Positions 1 through 7,660 of a stretch of 64,000 bases of DNA are shown one piece after another. The notes under the pieces are model-generated. The model did no database searches. It saw nothing but the letters and a program-made list of their open reading frames with translations, and was not told the DNA's origin. Source of the stretch: Jiella pacifica (GTDB lineage: Bacteria; Pseudomonadota; Alphaproteobacteria; Rhizobiales; Rhizobiaceae); the NCBI RefSeq assembly GCF_010500815.1, contig NZ_JAAAMG010000005.1, positions 1 through 64,000 on the forward strand, in the 5' to 3' direction. Position 1 is the first letter of the stretch, and every line of letters begins with the position of its first letter. The position numbers and the translations under genes were made by a program.

Positions 1-95
1 GGGAAGGGGCCATGCCAGGGTGCGGTCTGTCTTCTGGACGACCAGGATTCTCCCGGCCTCCTTCCCGCTTCCCACCATACATCAATTCGAACACA

Positions 96-132
96 CAGGA
101 TTCTCGGGACGGGGCCCGAGAATGACGAGGCG
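96..132. repeat. Dispersed palindromic intergenic repeat, copy A
   Basis: The core at 100-123 is a palindrome (ATTCTCGGG ... CCCGAGAAT around a short GC centre), preceded by CAGG and followed by GACGAGGCG. The same unit occurs at 6764-6787, 6862-6885, 36169-36192 and 36284-36307. It lies in the 235 bases downstream of pyrC, where no gene is evident. About 35 bases of sequence to its right also resemble the right flank of the copy at 6862-6885, so the repeat unit is longer than the palindrome. Confidence 0.8.
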
Positions 133-235
133 TTGGGGCTGGCGCTCCCCAGTTCTCGAAATTCCCCTCGCAAACCGCCGTTTTTGAGCGCATTTCGACA
201 TTCGCCAACGCAGCGCCACGCCTTGCGTTCGCCCG

Positions 236-1285
236 TCAGTCCGAGACCACCGACCACTCCAGCGGCCGATCGGGGCGGAACACGACGACGCTGCCGTCCT
301 CTCCGGCATCGACCGAGCGGAAGATCGCCGGATCCGGCGCTTCGCGCCGCAGCCTGATCCGGTCCTCGTTGACGGGCAGCCGGTAGAAAGCCGGGCCGTT
401 GCGGGAGACGAAACCCTCCAGCTTGTCGAGCGCGCCTTCCTCGTCGAAGACCTGGGCGACATAGGGGATCGCGACCGGTGCGTTGAAGATGCCAGCGCAG
501 CCGCAGGCGCATTCCTTCAGCGACACGAGATGCGGCGCCGAATCCGTGCCGAGGAAGAACTTCGGGCTGCCCGAGGTCGCGGCCTTGCGCAGCGCCTGGC
601 GGTGGTTTTCGCGCTTGGCGATCGGCAGGCAATAGAGATGCGGCCGGATGCCGCCCTTGAAGATGTCGGTGCGGTTGATGATCAGATGCTGCGGCGTGAT
701 CGTCGCGGCGAGATTCTCGTCCCCCTCGCCGACGAAGGATGCGCCCTCCTCAGTCGTGATGTGCTCCATGACGATGCGGAGCGCCGGGAAGTCCTTGCGC
801 AGCGGGGCGAGCACCCGCTCGATGAACACCGCCTCGCGGTCGAAGATGTCGATCGCGGGATCGGTCACCTCGCCATGGACGAGCAGCGGCACCCCGGCCT
901 TCTGCATCGCTTCCAGAACCTCGTGAACGCGGGAGAAATCCTTCACGCCGGCGTCGGAATTGGTCGTTGCGCCGGCCGGGTAGAGCTTTACTGCGGTGAG
1001 TTCGCCGCTGGCGGCGCCCTCGGTGATCGCCGCCGGGTCGGTGGTCTCGGTGAGATAGAGCGTCATCAGCGGGCGGAAGCGCGTATCGCCCGGCAGCGCC
1101 GCCTGGACGCGGGAGCGATAGGCCCGCAGGTCCTCGAGCGTGCGAACCGGCGGCACGAGGTTCGGCATGACGATGGCGCGGCCGTAGAGGGCGGCGCTGA
1201 CGGGGGCCACGGCCTTCAGCATCGCGCCGTCGCGAAGATGCAGATGCCAGTCGTCCGGGCGGATGATATCGATCTCGGTGGTAAT
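236..1285 (-). CDS. pyrC: Dihydroorotase (homodimeric PyrC type), probable ATT start
   Basis: PyrC catalyses the reversible cyclisation of carbamoyl-aspartate to dihydroorotate in cytosolic pyrimidine synthesis. With the start proposed here it has 349 residues, against 348 in E. coli PyrC, and every metal/catalytic residue falls two positions below the E. coli numbering: His14 and His16 (HLH), carboxylated Lys100 (VKLYPAG), His137 (LVHGE), His175 (MEHIT) and Asp248 (GTDSAPH). The frame has no ATG, GTG or TTG near the conserved N-terminus (RPDDWHLHLRDG). An ATT at 1283-1285 sits 8 bases after an AGGA (1294-1297 on this strand). The only conventional starts lie 61-72 codons upstream in Arg/Ala-rich, non-conserved sequence. 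The enzyme call is firm; the start is inferred. Confidence 0.92.
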   Translation of the reverse strand: MTTEIDIIRPDDWHLHLRDGAMLKAVAPVSAALYGRAIVMPNLVPPVRTLEDLRAYRSRVQAALPGDTRFRPLMTLYLTETTDPAAITEGAASGELTAVKLYPAGATTNSDAGVKDFSRVHEVLEAMQKAGVPLLVHGEVTDPAIDIFDREAVFIERVLAPLRKDFPALRIVMEHITTEEGASFVGEGDENLAATITPQHLIINRTDIFKGGIRPHLYCLPIAKRENHRQALRKAATSGSPKFFLGTDSAPHLVSLKECACGCAGIFNAPVAIPYVAQVFDEEGALDKLEGFVSRNGPAFYRLPVNEDRIRLRREAPDPAIFRSVDAGEDGSVVVFRPDRPLEWSVVSD

Positions 1286-1527
1286 CGGTCTGGTCCTTCG
1301 GCGTGTGGCGGGGCGGCAGGTGCGGGCTTGCGGCGTTCGCCCCGCGCCCTTGAGTACGGCCTCACCTTGCGGGCGTTTTCCGGTTTGAAACAGAGCCTCG
1401 GCGCGATGTCCAGTGGCGCGGCAGTCTGTCTTCCGCCGGGTTCGAGCACTCCGGCGCGCCCCCGCCACCTGCCGCGCTGCAGCAAAATGCGGCACGCACA
1501 AAAATGTGGCCGGGACCGTTGCGGCGG

Positions 1528-1549
1528 ATTATTTTACGTGTAAACTAAT
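1528..1549. promoter_or_regulatory. Inverted-repeat operator upstream of the transporter operon (site 1 of 3)
   Basis: ATTATTTTA, then CGTG, then TAAACTAAT: a near-perfect inverted repeat with a 4-base spacer, about 107 bases before the binding-protein start. Related sites lie at 8967-8988 and 19100-19121. TTGCGG (1519-1524) followed 16 bases later by TAAACT is a weak promoter candidate overlapping the site. The best candidate binder is the MarR-family regulator encoded at 9770-10318. The rest of the 370-base pyrC-importer gap (1286-1655) holds no gene I can support. Confidence 0.6.
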
Positions 1550-1655
1550 TTTCGACAGGGAGACGGGCGTCTCCGCGCGTCGAGACCGAGTAACGCCAGG
1601 CCGGGCTGGAGCAATGATTCCGTCCACCGAAGCACTTCGCATGGGAGATGCAGGA

Positions 1656-2837
1656 ATGACAACTATCCGCACCGTCGCCATCGGCCTTCTCGCCGCGACA
1701 GCCCTTGCCGGCTCGGCCTTCGCGCAGGAAAACTCCGGCGAAAAGCTCAAAGTCGGCCTGATGCTGACGCTGTCCGGCCCCGCGGCGGTGCTCGGCGAAC
1801 AGGCTCGCGACGGCTTCCTGCTGGCGGTCGAGGACATGGGCGGCAAGCTGGGCGGGCTCGACACCGAGGTAACGACGGTCGACGACGAGCTGAAGCCCGA
1901 CGTCGCCGCCAACAAGGCGCGCGAACTGGTCGAGCGGGACGATGCCGACTTCGTCGTCGGTCCGATCTTCTCCAACATCATGCAGGCGATCGCCAAGCCC
2001 GTCACCGACGGCGGCGCCTTCCTGATCTCCCCCAATGCCGGCACCTCGAACTTCGCCGGCGCCGAGTGCAACGAGAACCTCTTCGTCTCCTCCTACCAGA
2101 ACGACCAGGTGCACGAGGTTCTCGGCAAATATGCTCAGGACGAGGGGTATGGCCGGGTCTTCCTGATGGCGCCGAACTATCAGGCCGGCAAGGACGCGCT
2201 CGCCGGCTTCAAGCACTCCTACAAGGGCGAGGTCGTCGGCGAGCTCTACACCCCGCTCGGCCAGCTCGACTTTTCCGGCGAACTCGCCCAGATCGCCGCG
2301 ATGCAGCCGGACGCGGTCTACACCTTCATGCCGGGCGGCATGGGCGTGAACCTCGTCAAGCAGTATCGCCAGGCCGGTCTCGAGACGATCCCGTTCCTCT
2401 CCGCCTTCACCGTCGACGAGACGACGCTGCCGGCCCAAAAGGACGCGGCCGTCGGCTTCTTCGGCGGGGCCAACTGGGCGCCGGACATGGACAACGAGAA
2501 GTCCAAGGCCTTCGTCGCCGCCTATGAGAAGAAATACGGCAGCGTTCCGGGCACCTACGCCATGCAGGCCTATGACGCGGCCCAGATGATCGACGCGGCG
2601 ATCAAGGCCGCCGGCGGCGATCTTTCCGCCAAGGACGCGTTGCGTGACGGCCTTCAGGCCGCCGAGTTCACCTCGCTGCGCGGCGACTTCAAGATCGGCC
2701 CGAACCACTATCCGATCCAGGACTTCTACCTCGTCAAGGTCGCCAAGCGCGACGACGGGAAGTATCAGACTGAGATCGAGAAGAAGATCTTCGACGATTA
2801 TGCGGACAATTATGCCAAGGACTGCAAGATGAACTGA
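1656..2837 (+). CDS. ABC transporter periplasmic binding protein, LivK/aromatic-acid type
   Basis: A 393-residue Peripla_BP_6 (type I fold) protein with an N-terminal Sec signal peptide (about residues 1-23, cleavage after SAFA-Q) and a mature region starting KLKVGLMLTLSGPAAVLGEQARDG. It should capture a small ligand in the periplasm and deliver it to the permeases encoded next. ATG at 1656 is chosen because GGAG lies 8 bases upstream and the signal peptide begins there; the open frame extends further up without signal-like sequence. Classical ligands of this family are branched-chain amino acids, but in catabolic clusters they are often aromatic acids. The neighbouring anthranilate-type genes and shared operator make an aromatic ligand the best inference. 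Confidence 0.85.
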   Translation: MTTIRTVAIGLLAATALAGSAFAQENSGEKLKVGLMLTLSGPAAVLGEQARDGFLLAVEDMGGKLGGLDTEVTTVDDELKPDVAANKARELVERDDADFVVGPIFSNIMQAIAKPVTDGGAFLISPNAGTSNFAGAECNENLFVSSYQNDQVHEVLGKYAQDEGYGRVFLMAPNYQAGKDALAGFKHSYKGEVVGELYTPLGQLDFSGELAQIAAMQPDAVYTFMPGGMGVNLVKQYRQAGLETIPFLSAFTVDETTLPAQKDAAVGFFGGANWAPDMDNEKSKAFVAAYEKKYGSVPGTYAMQAYDAAQMIDAAIKAAGGDLSAKDALRDGLQAAEFTSLRGDFKIGPNHYPIQDFYLVKVAKRDDGKYQTEIEKKIFDDYADNYAKDCKMN

Positions 2838-2893
2838 GGGGTCGGGGCTTGAAGGGCGACGCCGACAAGCGAGACAACGCGCTGCATCAGTAG

Positions 2894-3060
2894 CCCCTCA
2901 TCCTGAGGTGCGACCTGAGCGCAGCGATGGGAGCCTCGAAGGGCGAGGGGCGCTCGGCTCGGCCTCGCTCCGTTCCGGTCTTGAACGGGAATCGCCTCAA
3001 ACGGCAGCGCCCGCCCCTCGCCCTTCGAGGCTCGCTTTGCTCGCACCTCAGGATGAGGGG
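2894..3060. repeat. Long inverted repeat inside the transporter operon
   Basis: The left arm (2894-2912 and 2931-2952) is mirrored by the right arm (3012-3033 and 3042-3060). Matching blocks are CCCCTCATCCTGAGGTGCG with CGCACCTCAGGATGAGGGG, and GAGCCTCGAAGGGCGAGG with its complement. The transcript could fold into a long hairpin with a roughly 60-base loop. Sequences beginning CCCCTCATCCTGAGG are a known dispersed repeat of rhizobial genomes. The element fills most of the 325-base gap between the binding-protein and permease genes, and I see no gene in it. Confidence 0.85.
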
Positions 3061-3162
3061 CGTCTGGCGTTTCGAGCGCGCTCTCGTCTGTCACGCCCAC
3101 CGCAGTTTGACGGTTGCTCGGGACACTCTGACGATCCAGAGCATGAGAACGACACAGGATCC

Positions 3163-4089
3163 ATGTTCAACCTCTTCCTCCTCCAGGCGCTGAATGGCGT
3201 CCAGTTCGGGATCCTCTTGTTCCTCGTCGCGGCGGGGCTGACGCTGATCTTCGGCATCATGGACATGATCAACCTTGCCCACGGCGTCCTCTACATGGTG
3301 GGAGCCTATTTCGCCGCGACCTTCACGGCGCTCACCGGCGATTTCCTTCTCGGCCTCGCCATCGCGTTGCCGGCCGCCCTCCTCTTCGGCCTGTTCCTGG
3401 AAGTGCTGATATTCCGGCATCTCTACGAGCGCGATCACCTCGACCAGGTGCTGGCGACCTTCGGCCTGATCCTGATCCTCAACGAGGGCGTCAAGATCGT
3501 CTGGGGCGCCGCGCCGATGAGCGTGCCGATCCCGGAAATCCTGTCCGGCGCCATCCCGCTGATCGGGCCGCTGCAATATCCGTTCTACCGCGTCGTCATC
3601 ATCGCCGCCGGGCTTCTCACCGCCGTCGGCCTGTGGCTCCTCGTCAACCACACGCGGATCGGCATGCTGCTCAGAGCCGGGGCGGTCAACGCGCCGATGG
3701 TCTCGGCGCTCGGCGTCGACATCCGCCGGCTGTTCATGCTGGTCTTCGGCTTCGGCGCGATGCTCGCCGGCTTTGCCGGGGCGATGGTCGCGCCGATCCT
3801 GTCGGTCGAGCCGGGGATGGGCGACGGCGTCCTCATCCTCACCTTCGTCGTCATCGTCATCGGCGGCGTCGGCTCGGTGCGCGGCGCTTTCGTCGCGGCG
3901 ATCCTGGTCGGCCTCGTCGACACGCTGGGCCGCACCTTCGGCCCGATCGTGCTGAGGGCCGTCATGGACCCGTCGGCCGCCTCGCAGACCGGCCGGACGC
4001 TGGCGCCGATGCTGATCTACATTCTGATGGCGGCCGTCCTGTTCTTCCGCCCGTCGGGACTTTTCCCGGCGAAGGGCTCGGCGGCATGA
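3163..4089 (+). CDS. ABC transporter inner-membrane permease, LivH type
   Basis: A 308-residue polytopic membrane protein of the BPD_transp_2 family, with about eight hydrophobic segments. It starts MFNLFLLQALNGVQFG, and GLTLIFGIMDMINLAHG is the family's conserved first-helix motif. The cytoplasmic loop ALGVDIRRLF probably corresponds to the ATPase-contact region. It pairs with the LivM-type permease to form the channel of the importer. The ATG at 3163 opens directly into the first hydrophobic segment; longer in-frame starts would add repeat-derived sequence. Its stop overlaps the next start (ATGA at 4086-4089). Confidence 0.9.
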   Translation: MFNLFLLQALNGVQFGILLFLVAAGLTLIFGIMDMINLAHGVLYMVGAYFAATFTALTGDFLLGLAIALPAALLFGLFLEVLIFRHLYERDHLDQVLATFGLILILNEGVKIVWGAAPMSVPIPEILSGAIPLIGPLQYPFYRVVIIAAGLLTAVGLWLLVNHTRIGMLLRAGAVNAPMVSALGVDIRRLFMLVFGFGAMLAGFAGAMVAPILSVEPGMGDGVLILTFVVIVIGGVGSVRGAFVAAILVGLVDTLGRTFGPIVLRAVMDPSAASQTGRTLAPMLIYILMAAVLFFRPSGLFPAKGSAA

Positions 4090-5108
4090 GCGCGGGAACC
4101 TCCAACGTCGCGGTTCCCGGCGCGGTGCCGGACGTCGCGCCGCGGCGGGGCGGCATGCTGGCCGGACGCGGATCGGCGCTGGCCGCGGCGCTGATCTTCG
4201 CCGCCCTCGCCGTGCTGCCACCGATCGCCCTTGCCATCGGCGATCCGTTCCTCGTCGTCACGGCGACGCGCATCCTCGTCTTCGCCATCGCCGCCTTGTC
4301 CCTCGACCTCGTCCTCGGCTACGGCGCCATGGTCTCCTTCGGCCATGCCGCCTTCGTCGGCCTCGGCGCCTATGCGGTGGCGATCCTGGCGTCCCACGGC
4401 ATCGACGACATCCTCGTCCAGGCCCTGGCGGCGATCGGCGTCTCCGCGCTCTTTGCCCTCGTCACCGGGGCGATCTCGCTCCGAACCAAGGGCGTCTACT
4501 TCATCATGATCACGCTCGCCTTCGGCCAGATGGCCTATTTCTTCATGGTCTCGCTGTCCGCCTATGGCGGCGACGACGGCCTGACGCTGTCTGCTCGCTC
4601 GACGCTGTTCGGCCTGCCGGTGCTCTCCAGCGACGTCTCGCTGTTCTATGTGAGCCTCGCCGTCCTCGCGAGCGCCTTCCTCGGCCTGCGCGCCCTCACT
4701 CTGTCGCGCTTCGGCCGCGTCCTGCGGGGCACCCGGGAAAACCCGATCCGCATGCAGGCGATCGGCTTCCAGCCATTCGCCTTCCAGCTGACCGCCTACG
4801 TCATCGCCGGCGCCCTCGCCGGCCTCGCCGGCGTCCTTCTCGCCAACCAGGCCGAGTTCGTCTCGCCGGCCTATATGAGCTGGCAGCGCTCGGGCGAGCT
4901 CATCGTCATGGTCGTCCTCGGCGGCATGGGCACCCTTGTCGGGCCGATCGGCGGCGCCATCGCCTTCCTCCTTTTGGAGGACTGGCTGGCGCATTTCTCC
5001 GAACACTGGAAGCTCGGCCTCGGCGTCCTTCTCGTCCTCCTCGTCCTGTTCACCCGCGGCGGCATCGCCGGCGGCGTCGAGCGGCTGTTCGGGAGGGCCC
5101 GGCCGTGA
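4086..5108 (+). CDS. ABC transporter inner-membrane permease, LivM type
   Basis: A 340-residue permease and second channel subunit. A roughly 30-residue cytoplasmic, Ala/Gly/Arg-rich N-terminus is followed by a first membrane segment (AALIFAALAVLPPIAL) and the family motif LDLVLGYGAMVSFGHAAFVG. The loop RENPIRMQAIGFQ probably contacts the ATPases, and FVSPAYMSWQRSGELIVMV is typical of LivM. The ATG at 4086 overlaps the livH-type stop, and its own stop overlaps the GTG of the next gene, so the four proteins are translationally coupled. Confidence 0.9.
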   Translation: MSAGTSNVAVPGAVPDVAPRRGGMLAGRGSALAAALIFAALAVLPPIALAIGDPFLVVTATRILVFAIAALSLDLVLGYGAMVSFGHAAFVGLGAYAVAILASHGIDDILVQALAAIGVSALFALVTGAISLRTKGVYFIMITLAFGQMAYFFMVSLSAYGGDDGLTLSARSTLFGLPVLSSDVSLFYVSLAVLASAFLGLRALTLSRFGRVLRGTRENPIRMQAIGFQPFAFQLTAYVIAGALAGLAGVLLANQAEFVSPAYMSWQRSGELIVMVVLGGMGTLVGPIGGAIAFLLLEDWLAHFSEHWKLGLGVLLVLLVLFTRGGIAGGVERLFGRARP

Positions 5109-5860
5109 GCGAACCGCTGCTTGCCGTCACCGACCTGCGCAAATCCTTCGGCGCCCTCGCCGTCACCGACGGGGTCAGCTTCGACGTTCACGGCAACGAG
5201 CTCCACGCCATCATCGGGCCCAACGGCGCCGGCAAGACGACGCTGATCCACCAGCTCTCCGGCAATCTCGCCAGCGATTCCGGCACCGTTCGCTTCGCCG
5301 GCGAGGACATCACCAAGCATTCGATGGTCGACCGCGTGCGGCGCGGCCTCGCCCGCTCCTTCCAGATCACCTCGATCCTCGACGGCTTCACCGTCCTTGA
5401 GAACGCGGCGATGGCAGTGCAGGCTCGATCCGGCTCGAGCTTCCGCTTCCTGCGGCCCGCCTCGAAGGAGAGCCCTCTCAACGACGAGGCGAGGGCTGCA
5501 CTGGCGCGGGTCAAGCTCGACGACCGGGCGCACCGCCGTGCCGGCAGCCTCTCCCACGGCGAAAAGCGCCAGCTGGAGATCGCCATCGCGCTGGCGACGG
5601 GGGCCAAGCTCCTCCTCCTCGACGAACCGCTAGCCGGCACCGGCCACGAGGAATCCGCCGTCCTGGTCGCGCTGATGCAGGAACTGAAGCTGACCCACAC
5701 CATCGTTCTCATCGAGCACGACATGGACGCCGTCTTCGCGCTGGCCGATAGGGTCAGCGTCCTCGTCTACGGCCGGCTGATCGCCACCGGCACGCCCGAG
5801 GAGGTTCGCGCCCATCCGGAAGTGCGCGCCGCCTATCTCGGCGAAGAGGAGGCCGCCTGA
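5105..5860 (+). CDS. ABC transporter ATP-binding protein, LivG type
   Basis: A 251-residue cytosolic ATPase of the importer. It has Walker A GPNGAGKTT (residues 38-46), a signature LSHGE (149-153) and Walker B LLLLDEP (169-175). The signature has His where most ABC proteins have Gly, a common LivG variant. The GTG start at 5105 overlaps the preceding stop by four bases (GTGA). It should form a heterodimer with the LivF-type ATPase and drive import through the two permeases. Confidence 0.92.
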   Translation: MSEPLLAVTDLRKSFGALAVTDGVSFDVHGNELHAIIGPNGAGKTTLIHQLSGNLASDSGTVRFAGEDITKHSMVDRVRRGLARSFQITSILDGFTVLENAAMAVQARSGSSFRFLRPASKESPLNDEARAALARVKLDDRAHRRAGSLSHGEKRQLEIAIALATGAKLLLLDEPLAGTGHEESAVLVALMQELKLTHTIVLIEHDMDAVFALADRVSVLVYGRLIATGTPEEVRAHPEVRAAYLGEEEAA

Positions 5861-5876
5861 TGCAGGAAGTCGCCTC

Positions 5877-6590
5877 ATGCTGAAAGTCGAGGGCCTCGAA
5901 AGCGCCTATGGCGACAGCCGCATCCTCTTCGGCATCGACCTCTTCGTCGGCGCCGGCGAGGTCGTCACCCTGCTCGGCCGCAACGGCATGGGCAAGACGA
6001 CGACGGTGAAATCGATCTTCGGCCTGCTCAAGCCTCGCGGCGGGCGCGTGTCGATCGACGGCGAGGACGTCACCGGCAAGCCGCCCCACGTCGTCGCCAA
6101 GCGCGGGCTCGGGCTGGTGCCGGAAGGACGGCAGATCTTTCCGACCCTGTCGGTGGAGGAGAACCTCGTCGCCACCCACCGCAGCAGCCGGGGCAGCGAC
6201 CGAACGAGCGCCCCGAAATGGACCCTCGAAAGCGTCTACGCCCTGTTTCCCCGGCTGAAGGAGCGCCGCCGCAACATGGGCAACCAGCTGTCGGGCGGCG
6301 AACAGCAGATGCTCGCCATCGGCCGGGCGCTGATGACCAATCCGCGCCTCGTCGTCCTCGACGAAGCGACGGAAGGCCTCGCCCCGCTGATCCGCGAGGA
6401 GATCTGGGCCTGCCTCACCGAGATCCGCAACGCCGGCGAGGCGATCCTCGTCATCGACAAGAACGTCGACGCGCTGGCCCGCTTCGCCGACCGCCACGTG
6501 GTGATCGAAAAGGGCCGCGTCGCCTGGTCAGGCACGACGGCGGAGCTGCGGGCGACCCCGGCGGTGAAGGAGCGGTTTCTGCATGTGTGA
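5877..6590 (+). CDS. ABC transporter ATP-binding protein, LivF type
   Basis: A 237-residue second ATPase of the importer: Walker A GRNGMGKTT (34-42), signature LSGGE (138-142), Walker B VVLDEA (159-164), and the LivF-typical sequence DEATEGLAPLIREEI. The usual switch His after Walker B is Asn/Lys-like here (VIDKN), as in many LivF proteins. It is the last gene of the five-gene transporter operon; 556 bases without a gene follow, holding the paired repeat at 6760-6888. Confidence 0.92.
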   Translation: MLKVEGLESAYGDSRILFGIDLFVGAGEVVTLLGRNGMGKTTTVKSIFGLLKPRGGRVSIDGEDVTGKPPHVVAKRGLGLVPEGRQIFPTLSVEENLVATHRSSRGSDRTSAPKWTLESVYALFPRLKERRRNMGNQLSGGEQQMLAIGRALMTNPRLVVLDEATEGLAPLIREEIWACLTEIRNAGEAILVIDKNVDALARFADRHVVIEKGRVAWSGTTAELRATPAVKERFLHV

Positions 6591-6759
6591 GGTGCAGCGA
6601 TCCGGCTCCATGAGCGCCTCGACGAGCGGGCGGACGGATCGAAGTGCCGTCGTTCTCGGACATGTCGCCACAAGATTTACACCTCTCAGAGGGGCTTCGT
6701 TGGTAAGCCGGTGCCAAGCGGCGTCACCGTGGACGGATGGCGGCGAAACTCCGCAGCTT

Positions 6760-6888
6760 CGTCATTCTCGGGCCCCGTCCCGAGAATCCAGGGGTAGCTG
6801 CCGCAACGTCTGCCGCTTGCGCCTCCTGCAGCTGAAGCCAAAGGCGCCCGACGATTCCTGGATTCTCGGGACGGGGCCCGAGAATGAC
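6760..6888. repeat. Dispersed palindromic repeat, copies B and C as an inverted pair
   Basis: Two copies of the palindrome seen at 100-123, in opposite orientation (cores 6764-6787 and 6862-6885). The flanks are also mirrored: CGTC before and CCAGG after the first copy, CCTGG before and GACG after the second. The roughly 65 bases between them are not obviously repeated. This BIME-like arrangement sits in the 6591-7146 gap between the importer and the cupin gene; no coding sequence is supported there. Confidence 0.85.
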
Positions 6889-7146
6889 GAGCCGTTGAGG
6901 GTGGCGCCTCCAGTTTCTGCACCGTGGCATTTCGACCTTCCTTCGCGAGATACCGTCTTGGAAGAGCTTTTTGTGTCCCGTGAATTCCATGAGGACAAGC
7001 CGGGCAATGGCGCCGCGGCTAAGGCAAGGCTCAGCATCCACCATTCGCAACCCCTAGCTGATGCAGCGCATCCAAGACGGGTCACCGCCCTTGCCGGCGG
7101 CAAGCGCGGCGCATTCAAGAAGCACTCAACTCAAGGAGCCCCATCC

Positions 7147-7605
7147 ATGCCAGTCATGACCATCGGCGTATCCAAGGCCAACGAGGGGATGGACGGCATC
7201 AGCTGGAACATCCTCGGCCAGACCTACGTGCCGAAGCAGCATTCGGAGGCGTCGTTCTCCTGGCATGCGACGTTCCATGTCGGCACCTTCGTGCCGCCGC
7301 ACATCCATCCGACCCAGGACGAGTTCGTCTACATTCTGGAGGGCCGGCTCGACGTCCTGCTCGACGGAAAGGAAGGCTTTGCCGAGCCGGGCGATCTCGT
7401 GCGCCTGCCGAAGGGCATTCCCCATGGTCTCTTCAACAAGACGGACGCGAACGTGAAGTGCCTGTTCTGGGTCTCGCCGGCCCAGCGGCTCTACGATCTC
7501 TTCTGGGCCCTGCACAATCTCGGCCCGAAGGCCGATCCGGCCGACATTGTCGCTGTCTCCGCCCGCCACGAGGTGGACTTCCTGCCTCCGCCCGACGCGG
7601 CTTGA
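7147..7605 (+). CDS. Single-domain cupin protein
   Basis: A 152-residue protein with one small beta-barrel cupin domain. Both consensus motifs are intact: motif 1 has His52, His54 and Glu59 (PHIHPTQDEF...LEG), and motif 2 has PKGIPHGLFN with His93. These four side chains normally bind one metal ion. The start at 7147 has AAGGAG upstream. The substrate cannot be read from sequence. It lies 55 bases before a PhzS-like flavin monooxygenase and probably shares its transcript, so a role as an oxygenase, isomerase or accessory protein acting on that enzyme's substrate is plausible but unproven. Confidence 0.8.
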   Translation: MPVMTIGVSKANEGMDGISWNILGQTYVPKQHSEASFSWHATFHVGTFVPPHIHPTQDEFVYILEGRLDVLLDGKEGFAEPGDLVRLPKGIPHGLFNKTDANVKCLFWVSPAQRLYDLFWALHNLGPKADPADIVAVSARHEVDFLPPPDAA

Positions 7606-7660
7606 GGAGGGGCGGACCGGCGTCGTGTCTTGCGAGTGAAGGGGTGAAGGAGACAATGCC

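Noticed and set aside
6860-7146. N-terminal extension of the cupin gene, from the open frame upstream
   Set aside because: The upstream codons run through the palindromic repeats and have no conserved content; the AAGGAG-preceded ATG at 7147 gives a normal-sized cupin.
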